The notes beneath the pieces were generated by a model. The model saw nothing but the letters and a program-made list of their open reading frames with translations, was not told the DNA's origin and did no database searches. Shown piece after piece: positions 1 to 7,826 of a stretch of 32,666 nucleotides of DNA. Location: the NCBI GenBank assembly GCA_947466225.1, contig CANIBL010000026.1, positions 1 to 32,666 of the forward strand, given 5' to 3'. The DNA comes from Deltaproteobacteria bacterium (GTDB lineage Bacteria; Bdellovibrionota_B; Oligoflexia; Oligoflexales; Bog-1112). How positions within the stretch are numbered: position 1 is the stretch's first letter; each line of letters begins with the position of its first letter. The position numbers and the translations under genes are program-made.

Positions 1-1
1 A

Positions 2-748
2 GCGGAGAGTCTGCAAACAACCTATCTAGGATTTAACTTTCAAGACTCGGTGCTCAAGCATGTACAGGTGCGCCAAGCTATTGCCCATGCCATCCATCGA
101 GAAGCCATCATTCAACATTTGTTTCATGGGTTTGCCACTCCAGCTCGGACCCTGTTGCCGGCTTCTCACGTCTTTTATCACGCTGGCCTTTCAGATGTTC
201 GCTATGATCCAGAGCAAGCAAAAAAGCTATTAGATGCTGCGGGATTTCCCCAAAAAGGAAAGTCTCCCCGTTTTACCCTCACCTACAAAACCACGGCGAA
301 TGTCATACGGCTCTCCATTGCGAAAGCCATTGCCTCTGATTTGCAAAAGGTAGGGATCGAAGTCTCGGTTCAATCTTTGGAGTGGGGGGCGCTCAAAGGA
401 GAAATTGACAAGGGCAACGTACAGATGTGGAGTCTGAGCTGGATTGGATTTAAGGGTCCCGGTATCTACCAGTATGCTTTTGGTGGGGAAAATTTCCCGC
501 CTGCAGGAGCGAATCGAGGGCGATACCTAAATCCAAAATTGGATGCGTTGCTGAAAGAGGGAAAATCAGTAACAGAGTTTGCTGCACGTAAGAAAATCTA
601 TGATCAGGTGCAAGAAATTGTGCAAGCAGATCAACCCTATGTATTCCTGTGGCATGAAGCTGCTTATGCTGTGATGCGAAAATCTGTGATGGGATTTGAA
701 GTCTATGCAGATGGGCGCTATAGCTCACTGCCCGCTGTGACAAAATAA
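2..748 (+). CDS. Peptide ABC transporter substrate-binding protein, C-terminal part (SBP_bac_5 family)
   Basis: The reading frame is open at the left edge, so only the last 248 residues are visible. They match the C-terminal lobe of OppA/DppA-type periplasmic binding proteins: a stretch like VRQAIAHAIHREAII, then DPEQAKKLLDAAGFP, then a Trp-rich ligand-lobe segment (MWSLSWIGFKGPG), and near the end the usual YDQVQEIVQADQPYVFLWH. It would bind peptides, nickel or another small ligand in the periplasm and hand it to a membrane permease. No permease or ATPase gene follows; a convergent gene does. The complete oppA at 17726 is a different, only distantly similar copy. An internal GTG at 50 can be read as a start, but similarity continues upstream of it, so it is not the true start. 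Confidence 0.9.
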   Translation, partial: AESLQTTYLGFNFQDSVLKHVQVRQAIAHAIHREAIIQHLFHGFATPARTLLPASHVFYHAGLSDVRYDPEQAKKLLDAAGFPQKGKSPRFTLTYKTTANVIRLSIAKAIASDLQKVGIEVSVQSLEWGALKGEIDKGNVQMWSLSWIGFKGPGIYQYAFGGENFPPAGANRGRYLNPKLDALLKEGKSVTEFAARKKIYDQVQEIVQADQPYVFLWHEAAYAVMRKSVMGFEVYADGRYSSLPAVTK

Positions 749-761
749 TACTCTCAAGGGT

Positions 762-800
762 TTTTACTGGGGCACTTGTGCAGCAGGTCCCCCAGTAAAA
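762..800. repeat. Dispersed hairpin repeat, copy 1, between convergent genes
   Basis: An 11-bp perfect stem (TTTTACTGGGG at 762-772 with CCCCAGTAAAA at 790-800) closes a 17-nt loop. It sits exactly between the convergent stops at 748 and 801, where a bidirectional terminator is expected. No U-tract follows on either strand, so intrinsic termination is uncertain. The reverse complement of 29802-29839 is closely similar, which makes this one of two copies of a small repeat. Confidence 0.6.
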
Positions 801-1556
801 TCACGAGTCAACCATCGTTACCATTTCGAACCTCGATCTCGACTGTTCATCCAACCACTCCAAGGTCGGTCGACTCTTCGCCTGATTCAAAATCTGATCT
901 ACAGCAGCACTGCGCCGTCGCAGCAGCGGTGACATTGTCGGTGCTGGATGTAGCTCCGCCCAAAGCGGAATCGCAGCTGCATCACACCATCGAATCACTG
1001 CGGCAAAGTCTTCTCGAACTTGGCGTTGCCACATGGGTTTGCGTTGTTCCACCCAACATACATCCGGGGTCTCCTGGCGGGAAAGCCAGATGGGCAAGGT
1101 CTCCCCTAGATCTTCTCCCAAGGGAATCCACAGAGCCGAGAGACCCAGTTGCCACGTGCAAGCGGCAGCAAAGCCAAAACCGAGAGACGGGGTCGATCGA
1201 ACCGGGGCAGGTTTGCGTGCGGAATGAAAGGAAAGCGGGACCTTCTTCCACAACAATTTCCCACGAGGAGAGATGGCAAGTTGTTGCTCTCGTGTGAAAC
1301 GCAAAAATCCAAGCAAAGCTTCACTTTTGGGCAGTGAGGTAGGGGCAAAGGGATGGGATAATAGGTGATGTACCTTACCAATTCGCTCCTGCAAGGCGCA
1401 TTGCTGTACAGCATCTGCCTCTAAACAGTAACGCCAGCCTTTTCCCTCGCAACAAGGATAATAGGTGGGGTCGGCTTGCAGGGTATCTCCGGTTTCTGGC
1501 AGCAAACCATAAAGAGGGTCTGCAGAGAGATAGGTAGTGGAGAGGCAGCAGCTCAC
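801..1556 (-). CDS. Unknown Cys-rich protein, third gene of the rpsD operon
   Basis: I do not recognise the family of this 251-residue protein. Its N-terminus has a PCCEGKGWRYC segment (residues 34-44) with another Cys at 53. The spacing resembles the small zinc ribbons of DnaC-like ATPases, including the one encoded just upstream. The rest is a Trp-rich, apparently soluble domain with no membrane segment. The GTG start overlaps the TGA of the ATPase gene by 4 nt (1553-1556), so the two are probably translationally coupled. No clear Shine-Dalgarno sequence precedes it. From context I infer a partner of the ATPase, possibly in replication, but this is not shown by the sequence. The alternative is an unrelated protein. 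The open frame and tight coupling make it a credible gene. Confidence 0.65.
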   Translation of the reverse strand: MSCCLSTTYLSADPLYGLLPETGDTLQADPTYYPCCEGKGWRYCLEADAVQQCALQERIGKVHHLLSHPFAPTSLPKSEALLGFLRFTREQQLAISPRGKLLWKKVPLSFHSARKPAPVRSTPSLGFGFAAACTWQLGLSALWIPLGEDLGETLPIWLSRQETPDVCWVEQRKPMWQRQVREDFAAVIRWCDAAAIPLWAELHPAPTMSPLLRRRSAAVDQILNQAKSRPTLEWLDEQSRSRFEMVTMVDS

Positions 1557-2458
1557 AACACGTTATCTCGTCGTCGATAATCTCGTCCGAGCATCTCTAC
1601 AAATTGGGTGGTTTCTACCAACCGCGAGAAAATCCGTTTGCCCACGCGATACTCCAAAGAGCCTTGAATGTCTGAGGCAAAGAGACCGAATTTATCTGTG
1701 GGATCTCCCTCATCCAACGCCTTATTGGAGTAGATATGCTTGGGGTGCTGGATTTCTTTAAAGGTACAGTTGGTGGAGGCCACGATGGTTTTGTTCTGGT
1801 TATAGCGCCCCATAATGAGCTGATCGAGGATGGTGAGCTCAAAGTCCGTGTTGCGCCCCTTGCCAAGCTCGTCGATAAAGAGCACCTCGACTTGCAGCAG
1901 GGGCGCAAGCACATCCATCTCCGAGGTATTCTTTGAGTAGGTGGCTTTCACCTCTGCCAGTAGCTGGAAGAAATCCACAAACCGCACCCCAACCCCTTGC
2001 CTCGCCAACTGCTTCGCCAAGCATACGAGCAGATAGGTTTTCCCAACCCCCACAGGTCCGCTGATCACCAGCCCCTGCGAGCCATGGGAGAAAGAGGTCG
2101 CCCAAGTGTGTAGCTTTTCCGCCACTTGCATACAAGAGCCGCTGGTATTTTGGAACTGGGAGAAATCCGCAGCAGTATAGCGAGAGGGAATCTGAGCGTC
2201 ATTGAGAATGTGCACTACACGGGTCGGTGATGGCGTACGACAGAATTGGGATTGGCGATCCACGGAGCGCTGGGTCAGTCCTTGACACGCCGCACAGGTA
2301 CGCACGCAGGAACAAAGCTCGGCTCGCAGCGTCGCGCCGCTTTTTTGCAGCAAGATGCCACTTCCCCCACAACAAGGCCGCTCGCTAGCGAGGGCACAAG
2401 GTGCAGGGGGTAAGGGGGGGAGATTCTGATTTTGAAGAGATTGGAGGAGCTTACCCAC
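1553..2458 (-). CDS. DnaC/IstB-like AAA+ ATPase
   Basis: The 301-residue protein has an N-terminal Cys cluster (CC at 29-30, then C49, C51, C55, C58), probably a zinc ribbon, followed by an AAA+ core. Walker A is GPVGVGKT at 134-141, Walker B is VLFIDE at 192-197, and sensor I is STN at 228-230. The segment AQIPSRYTAADFSQF before the ATPase core is typical of the DnaC-like helicase loaders of deltaproteobacteria-type genomes. The family loads the replicative helicase onto DNA; IstB transposition helpers are related, but no istA or IS end lies nearby. The GTG start at 2458 is 32 nt after the rpsD stop on the same strand. The gene overlaps the unknown 251-residue gene by 4 nt. A role in replication is inferred. 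Confidence 0.85.
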   Translation of the reverse strand: MGKLLQSLQNQNLPPLPPAPCALASERPCCGGSGILLQKSGATLRAELCSCVRTCAACQGLTQRSVDRQSQFCRTPSPTRVVHILNDAQIPSRYTAADFSQFQNTSGSCMQVAEKLHTWATSFSHGSQGLVISGPVGVGKTYLLVCLAKQLARQGVGVRFVDFFQLLAEVKATYSKNTSEMDVLAPLLQVEVLFIDELGKGRNTDFELTILDQLIMGRYNQNKTIVASTNCTFKEIQHPKHIYSNKALDEGDPTDKFGLFASDIQGSLEYRVGKRIFSRLVETTQFVEMLGRDYRRRDNVL

Positions 2459-2490
2459 GCGGAGACTTCCTCTATACGGTAGAGCGCCGG

Positions 2491-3111
2491 TTACTTGCTG
2501 ACGCGTCGTGCGTAGTACTCAATGACGAGAGAGATCTCGATTGGGAACGGAAAGGAATCACGATCTGGCATGGTGATCATCTTTGCCGTGCTCTGCTCTG
2601 CATCGAAGGACAACCAAGCTGGACGTGCCAAGGCAGGCTGCTCTAAGCTGCCGATTACGGTCGCAAATTTTGCGCCCTTTAGGCTCACTTGAATTTGCTG
2701 ACCAGGACGCACGCGATAAGAAGGAATGTTCACCTTCTTACCATCTACGAGAACGTGGCAGTGACCAACCAATTGACGAGCAGCTGGAATACTAGATGCG
2801 AAGCCTGCGCGGAATACCACGTTGTCCAAGCGAGATTCTAGCATCTCCATCAACTTGTTACCGGAGTGCTCACGGGAACGGAATGCACGTTGTACAACGG
2901 TACGAAGGTGACGCTCCGTGATGCCGTAGTTGAAACGAATCTTTTGTTTTTCCAACAGTTGCAAGCCGAAGTCGCTCTTTTTCTTCTTGAACTGCCCTTC
3001 GCGCATACCCGGTGGGTTTGGCTTGCGCTCGATGGTTTTACGGGAAAGACCGGGGAGATCCACTCCAACAGCACGCATCAATTTTACTCGCGGTCCGCGA
3101 TATCGTGACAT
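2491..3111 (-). CDS. rpsD: 30S ribosomal protein S4
   Basis: S4 binds 16S rRNA early in assembly of the small subunit and helps keep decoding accurate. The 206-residue product begins MSRYRGPRVKLMRAVG and contains an S4 RNA-binding domain around residues 93-155 (ESRLDNVVFRAGF, then AARQLVGHCHVLVDGKKV). It ends in the usual EISLVIEYYARR. The frame stays open 33 codons upstream, but ATG 3111 is chosen because family similarity starts there, GAGG lies 9 nt before it, and a sigma-70-like promoter lies within the extension. The MSRYRGP, PGLSRKT and IPAARQLV segments look more like cyanobacterial or plastid S4 than most bacterial S4. The gene is not beside other ribosomal genes, which raises the possibility of a second S4 copy. 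It heads the operon with the DnaC-like ATPase. Confidence 0.97.
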   Translation of the reverse strand: MSRYRGPRVKLMRAVGVDLPGLSRKTIERKPNPPGMREGQFKKKKSDFGLQLLEKQKIRFNYGITERHLRTVVQRAFRSREHSGNKLMEMLESRLDNVVFRAGFASSIPAARQLVGHCHVLVDGKKVNIPSYRVRPGQQIQVSLKGAKFATVIGSLEQPALARPAWLSFDAEQSTAKMITMPDRDSFPFPIEISLVIEYYARRVSK

Positions 3112-3181
3112 AGACCCTAACCTCTTAAAATCCGATTCAAATTCCTGGGAATCTTGATTGATAAAGCCAAATAGAAGCCGC

Positions 3182-3210
3182 ATTATCTGCGATACAACCG
3201 TAAAAATCAA
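3182..3210 (-). promoter_or_regulatory. Sigma-70-type promoter of rpsD operon
   Basis: Read on the minus strand, TTGATT (3205-3210) and GATAAT (3182-3187) are separated by exactly 17 nt. The -10 is about 70 nt upstream of the S4 ATG at 3111. Confidence 0.6.
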
Positions 3211-3241
3211 GGTATTTCGTGCGATGCAACGGTTTGCTTCC

Positions 3242-4129
3242 TTACCTCTTGATGGCTACCACATCCAGCCGATGACCCGGAAACCGCAGGGGTTGGTTTT
3301 TATCCAGTTTGTCTTGACCGGTATGTACAAGAAACCGCTGGATGAAATAAAGACACGCCGCCTCCTGTAGGTTCTCTGGAATGCGCCAGTTGGCAGGCAG
3401 CGTGCCCAGACACCAGTCCAAGAACGCCTGATGGGTCGGAAAAATGTTCAGGGGCTCCACATGTTGGACTATATCGGGAATAAATCCTGCTTTGGTTAGA
3501 AGGAGCCTCATCACATGCGGATCAGATACATTGAAAGTTTTGGGGGTTGGCTTTTTAAGGTCAAATTGTGCGACGGTCTCTTCGTAGGCATTCTTGAAAG
3601 GGCCCGGCTGGCGAATGGGGTAGCTGATGATGATTTTCCCTCCCGACCTCAGGGCAGCAAACATATTTTTTAGAATGACATCGGGCTGCTCCACCAAGTG
3701 GAATACACAAAACGAGGCGATCAAATCTGCGTTTTCAATCCCAGTATGGGAAAACGTAGGGTTATCGAGGGGGAAAAACGCAAGATTGGCATTTTCATGG
3801 GATGGGTAATGCCGCTCTGCATATGCAACCATATCCGGAGAAATATCATACCCGCGTACATGCCCCCCTTTGAGGCGAGTGAGAGCGGCCATGCGAAAGG
3901 CAGCCGCTCCGTTACCAGAACCAAACTCGATAATGGACTCACGAGGCTGAAAGACGTGATAGGCCCCCAGCACTTCCAGTTGCCACTCTTCTTGCAATTG
4001 AGAATGTGCGGCATATTGGCTCACAATTTTAGGTGTGTTCCATCCCAATTTGGGGGCTTCAGCAGCATGCGTAAGGAAAGGGAAGAGGCTGAGTAAGCGG
4101 GTGAACCAACGGAAAGGGGATATTTGCAT
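3242..4129 (-). CDS. Class I SAM methyltransferase with N-terminal signal peptide
   Basis: This 295-residue protein has a methyltransferase domain: motif I EFGSGNG at 68-74, the acidic residue after strand 2 in GYDIS at 93-97, and a later ADLIASFCVFHLVEQP segment. The domain looks like the small-molecule or lipid methyltransferases of the Methyltransf_11/25 type. The substrate cannot be read. The first 24 residues look like a Sec signal: Arg and Lys-type charge, a hydrophobic core (LLSLFPFL), and a cleavage-like THAAEA. Export would be odd for an enzyme that needs cytoplasmic SAM, unless it acts in a host cell. RBS AGGAGA lies 7 nt before the ATG. The lipoprotein gene ends 111 nt upstream on the same strand, so co-transcription is possible. 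An N-terminal membrane anchor is the alternative reading. Confidence 0.82.
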   Translation of the reverse strand: MQISPFRWFTRLLSLFPFLTHAAEAPKLGWNTPKIVSQYAAHSQLQEEWQLEVLGAYHVFQPRESIIEFGSGNGAAAFRMAALTRLKGGHVRGYDISPDMVAYAERHYPSHENANLAFFPLDNPTFSHTGIENADLIASFCVFHLVEQPDVILKNMFAALRSGGKIIISYPIRQPGPFKNAYEETVAQFDLKKPTPKTFNVSDPHVMRLLLTKAGFIPDIVQHVEPLNIFPTHQAFLDWCLGTLPANWRIPENLQEAACLYFIQRFLVHTGQDKLDKNQPLRFPGHRLDVVAIKR

Positions 4130-4240
4130 AGAAATTCTCCTGGCGCAGTGCTCTGTATAAAGACGCTCTCCTTGTACGCCCTTCCCGCAGCCCTGTAAAT
4201 ATCTGGCAAGAGTATTTCGTTCGCAGGGATCTATTTTATT

Positions 4241-5254
4241 TTATGATTTCGGGATGAAAGGCATGTCCCATCTCTCCCAGGCGCGGGGCTGCCAGTCCCG
4301 GTAAATGCTGGTATGGGTGAGATACAACGCCGACTGGTCTTTCAGGAGGGTATAAATTGCGCGAGTTTTTAACGTATCTCTGAGTTTGGACGGCGTGGTA
4401 AACAATGCATGAAAATGCAGGGGATCGATGGCATCGGCCTCATACCCACCCGGCAATCTTTTCTCATAAAAGTAATGTTTCTTATGGTAGTAATACTCTC
4501 CAGACGGCAAGTGGAGATTGCCAGCAATCACAAGGATTTGAGCAAATTCCCCCTCTTTTTGATGCTGCCGAACAACCTCTACAAGGCTTTGGTTTCGCTC
4601 CAGCATGGTCGCCCCTTCATCCCATCCCATATAGGTAGCTTGATCCAGAACAAGACGAGTGGCATCGATATGATGACGAGTTGCATAGTACGTCGTAACA
4701 TGTCCTGCATTGTTGATGTCCCATCGAGTTGGATTATACGTGGGCTCTTTTCTTGCATTCTCCCAGGTAGCATATAGTTGTTGTAGAAGAATGTTTTCTC
4801 CTGATAGGGCTTGATTTGGCTTATAGCCTTCCAATAACACCAAGGTTTTCAATTGATTTTGCTGGTTGTGCTCGATCACAGCATTGATCATGGCTGCGGT
4901 GTCAAATATTGCCACGAAGTTGGTATGGGTTTCACCAAAAAGCACCACCTTGGCTTTCTCCACCTCTACAGGCATACCCACAGAATCAGAGGCAGTATGA
5001 GAAAATTCTTCTTTTAATGCGGTAAGGTCCTTCAGCGCGTCCAGACGTTCCACGAAATAGTTCATGGTATTGATATACAGCTGTTCTTTTTTAGAGCAAG
5101 GCGTTGTGGAAGTGGCTCCAAGTAGACCACAGGTACGGGATTTCGAATCTGCGGGAGTCGCAGCAGCGGGAGTCGCAGCAGTAGGAGTATCAGAAGAGTC
5201 AGGTCTGCATCCCACGATAAAAGAGAAGACAAAAAGCCAAAAAATTGCGGGCAT
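4241..5254 (-). CDS. Lipoprotein with Tiki/TraB/ChaN-like GETH domain
   Basis: The 337-residue product starts with a lipoprotein signal: MPAIFWLFVF, then SFIVGC with the lipidated Cys at 16. A Thr/Ala/Pro-rich linker follows (residues 20-40). The globular part has FGETHTN (GETH at 107-110), an ERNQSL segment near 219-224 and IAGNLHL (GNLHL at 245-249). Paired GxxH motifs plus an R-N motif are the signature of the ChaN/TraB/Tiki/erythromycin-esterase superfamily, which includes heme-binding lipoproteins and metalloproteases. The exact activity is unknown. The frame extends upstream to a TTG at 5461. ATG 5254 is preferred because it gives the lipobox at the right place and has GGGGAT 8 nt upstream. 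It probably sits on the periplasmic face of a membrane. Confidence 0.75.
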   Translation of the reverse strand: MPAIFWLFVFSFIVGCRPDSSDTPTAATPAAATPADSKSRTCGLLGATSTTPCSKKEQLYINTMNYFVERLDALKDLTALKEEFSHTASDSVGMPVEVEKAKVVLFGETHTNFVAIFDTAAMINAVIEHNQQNQLKTLVLLEGYKPNQALSGENILLQQLYATWENARKEPTYNPTRWDINNAGHVTTYYATRHHIDATRLVLDQATYMGWDEGATMLERNQSLVEVVRQHQKEGEFAQILVIAGNLHLPSGEYYYHKKHYFYEKRLPGGYEADAIDPLHFHALFTTPSKLRDTLKTRAIYTLLKDQSALYLTHTSIYRDWQPRAWERWDMPFIPKS

Positions 5255-5512
5255 GGAACAAATCCCCAGATTAAATAAAATGGCATGGGGCGAAGAATGT
5301 ACGCAAGGCCGTGCCATACCGTCAAGCCTCATCCGCCAATGAACTAAAAAACCAGATGAAAAGAATTTCTTGTATGGTATGATGACCGGGTAGGGTTGCT
5401 GCGGATTTGCGTAGAACCGATGCTTATAGATAAGGGAACCTGATCGCCTCGTGGTGTGCAAGCCCTCCTTCTCTCGTAGAATGTAGAGGGACGCCTAATC
5501 GGGGGTGTGGTG

Positions 5513-5530
5513 CCCACCTCGCCAGGTGGG
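5513..5530. terminator. Hairpin downstream of tlyA
   Basis: CCCACCT (5513-5519) pairs perfectly with AGGTGGG (5524-5530) across a 4-nt loop, 26 nt after the tlyA stop. There is no U-tract, so a terminator role is plausible but unproven. The rest of the roughly 300-nt gap 5255-5555 shows no gene. Confidence 0.4.
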
Positions 5531-5555
5531 TTCTTACCGACTTTCCCCGGCAATC

Positions 5556-6302
5556 CTACCCTGCCTTACGTATCCACAAGAAAACCTCTTGATTGCCAGT
5601 CTTGCCTTTGACCCTGGAAGGCACAGCCTGTTGAATTCGTGCCCCCAATTCCACAAAAGCTGCTTTGACCTGCCCCACTGCGCGGGCAATATCGTCGGAG
5701 TCTGTCACAACCCCCCCTGGCGGAATGGCGCTGCGCTCTAGCTCAAATTGGGGCTTGACCAAGAGCAAAAACTGGGTGTGAGCCCCCCCAACAGCAAAAA
5801 TTTCCCGGGCCAGAGAGGCAAGAGAAACAAAACTCATATCTGCGACTACCCAGTCTGGAACCGGATGCGCTGTCGTATCAAATTTGCGAATGTCCAGTTG
5901 CTCCAACGACACCACACGAGGATCTTGACGCAGCGTCCAAGCCAACTGATTATGGCCGACATCAAGCGCCAGCACAGTAGCAGCACCTGCTTCTAAGACG
6001 CACTGGGTAAATCCCCCCGTCGAAGCTCCGATGTCGAGAACGACTTTGCCGGAAAAGGCGGTCTCCAATCCCAAGTCCTGCATGGCACCGAATAGTTTAT
6101 CTCCCCCTCGTCCGACGAAAGCAGAGGGTGCTGTGCGCACCCGAATGGATACATCCTCGTGAAAACAAGCCGAAGCATCGGATACACGTTGATCTTCAAC
6201 GATGATTTTGCCCGCCATGAGTAACGCACGAGAAAGTGGTAGAGAGTCTGCCAGCCCTCGTGTGACCAGGAGGGAATCAATTCTTTTTTTCCTTTTACGC
6301 AT
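5556..6302 (-). CDS. tlyA: TlyA-family rRNA 2'-O-methyltransferase
   Basis: The 248-residue protein has the TlyA/FtsJ layout: an N-terminal S4 RNA-binding domain (about 6-65; RIDSLLVTRGLADS, RALLMAGKIIV), then a Rossmann methyltransferase with SAM motif VLDIGASTGGFTQ (88-100), LDVG (113-116), ADMSFVSL (154-161) and KPQFE (183-187). Family members methylate ribose in 16S and/or 23S rRNA; some are also called hemolysins, a side activity not implied here. The frame extends 28 codons further upstream, but MRKRKKRIDSLL at 6302 is the family start. It is divergent from the aminotransferase gene, with 48 nt between the starts. Confidence 0.9.
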   Translation of the reverse strand: MRKRKKRIDSLLVTRGLADSLPLSRALLMAGKIIVEDQRVSDASACFHEDVSIRVRTAPSAFVGRGGDKLFGAMQDLGLETAFSGKVVLDIGASTGGFTQCVLEAGAATVLALDVGHNQLAWTLRQDPRVVSLEQLDIRKFDTTAHPVPDWVVADMSFVSLASLAREIFAVGGAHTQFLLLVKPQFELERSAIPPGGVVTDSDDIARAVGQVKAAFVELGARIQQAVPSRVKGKTGNQEVFLWIRKAG

Positions 6303-6350
6303 GGTATGATGGGTCCTTATTCCCCAGACATATTTGTGAAGGAGGGTTGC

Positions 6351-7826
6351 ATGACCTATCTGGAAAAACTTTCCGAGCTTTCCCATTATGGAAAATTACG
6401 CCAAACCGTGGGTCTCCCTGTGGCTGTGGTAGGTTCCTTTATCAACCAAGACATTCGATTGCAAGTAGCCATTGAACAAGCCTATCAGCTTCATCGAAAA
6501 TTGCGAGAGACTGACGCTGATATCTTGCGTTTACCAGAGGCCGAGCAAATTGCCTCTTTACAAGCTGGGTTTGTCAATTTCTACAATGCCGCTTCCATCA
6601 ACCCCTATGTAGCGCTTTCTGCCAATGGGCCTTGGATTGTGACCAGCTATGGCGCTGTGCTCTACGATGCCGGGGGATACGGTATGTTGGGGTTTGGGCA
6701 TGTACCCGATGCGATCTGTGCTGCATTGCGTAGCAATCAAGTCATGGCCAATATCATGACTGCGAGTTTTGCCCAAAAGCGCTTTACCGAGGCGCTGCAG
6801 AAAGAAATTGGTCACACGCGTACGCATCGTCCCTTTTCTCGCTTCATTTGCATGAATTCTGGTTCAGAAGCTGTAACGGTAGCCTTGCGTATTTCCGACT
6901 TAGTGGCTACTCAAAAAGCCAAGGGACGAAAACGCAGTTTTCTCTCCATTCAAGGCAGTTTTCACGGTCGAACTGAGCGCCCGGCTCAAGCTTCAGGCTC
7001 TACCTTAGAGAAATACAAGCAGCATTTGGGTTCTTTTATGGGGCTCGATAACCTCGTTTGTGTACCTTCTAATCAGCTCGATGTATTGCGAGAGACCTTT
7101 TTGCGTGCGGATCGAGAGGGCGTGTACTTTGAAGCCATGCTCCTAGAGCCGGTGATGGGGGAGGGAAATCCCGGGGAGAGTCTTACGCCCGCGTATTATC
7201 AGCTGGCCCGGCAATTGACTGCAGAGCGGGGTTCGCTCCTGTTGGTGGACTCCATTCAAGCAGGGTTACGGGCCCACGGGGTGCTCAGCATTGTGGATTA
7301 TCCCGGCTTTCAAGATCTTGCCCCACCAGATATGGAAACTTACTCTAAAGCGCTCAATGCAGGGCAATTTCCTCTATCCGTATTGGCTTTGTCCGATGTC
7401 GTGGCGGCGGCGTACGTGGATGGTCTCTACGGCAATACCATGACCGCCAATCCTCGTGGGCTCGAAATTGGGTGTGCGGTATTGGAGCAAGTAACCCCTG
7501 TTTTACGTCAGAACATCCGTACCATGGGCAAGCAAGCCGTGGCCCGGTTTCAAGAGTTGGCCAACGCCTATCCTGATGTACTGGGAAAAATTCAAGGCAC
7601 AGGTCTGCTGTTTTCCGTTGAGATTCGGCCGGAGAAGGCTCGCGTGGTGGGAACAAATGGTGTAGAGAAGTTCATGCGCCGACATGGGGTCGGTGTGATT
7701 CACGGAGGGAAAAACGCGCTGCGCTTTACCCCCGTATTTGACATGAATCCTGCGGAGCTGGACCTCTTGGTAGAAGGGGTGCGTGCTGCCGCGGAAGCCA
7801 TTCGGAGAGGGGAGTCGTTCACGTGA
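6351..7826 (+). CDS. Class III PLP-dependent aminotransferase
   Basis: The 491-residue protein is a fold-type I aminotransferase of class III (ornithine, 4-aminobutyrate, lysine-epsilon family). Visible landmarks are NSGSEAV at 169-175 (phosphate binding), SFHGRT at 203-208, EPVMGEG at 266-272, VDSIQAG at 299-305 and a candidate Schiff-base lysine in YSKALN (K333). The usual D-E-V-Q near 300 reads D-S-I-Q, and the usual GK before the lysine reads SK, so substrate choice may differ from well-known members. About 90 residues precede the class III core, longer than in typical members. The chosen ATG has AAGGAGGG 6 nt upstream. The stop overlaps the start of the M48 protease gene, so the two form an operon. 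The substrate cannot be told from the sequence. Confidence 0.85.
   Translation: MTYLEKLSELSHYGKLRQTVGLPVAVVGSFINQDIRLQVAIEQAYQLHRKLRETDADILRLPEAEQIASLQAGFVNFYNAASINPYVALSANGPWIVTSYGAVLYDAGGYGMLGFGHVPDAICAALRSNQVMANIMTASFAQKRFTEALQKEIGHTRTHRPFSRFICMNSGSEAVTVALRISDLVATQKAKGRKRSFLSIQGSFHGRTERPAQASGSTLEKYKQHLGSFMGLDNLVCVPSNQLDVLRETFLRADREGVYFEAMLLEPVMGEGNPGESLTPAYYQLARQLTAERGSLLLVDSIQAGLRAHGVLSIVDYPGFQDLAPPDMETYSKALNAGQFPLSVLALSDVVAAAYVDGLYGNTMTANPRGLEIGCAVLEQVTPVLRQNIRTMGKQAVARFQELANAYPDVLGKIQGTGLLFSVEIRPEKARVVGTNGVEKFMRRHGVGVIHGGKNALRFTPVFDMNPAELDLLVEGVRAAAEAIRRGESFT

Noticed and set aside
1553-2458. DnaC-like gene as IstB of an IS21-type element
   Set aside because: No istA transposase, terminal repeats or target duplication are visible, and the gene sits in an operon with rpsD; the N-terminal Cys cluster also fits DnaC-like loaders better.
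3112-3210. N-terminal extension of S4
   Set aside because: The S4 family begins at MSRYRGP; the extension contains a good promoter and no ribosome site for an earlier start.
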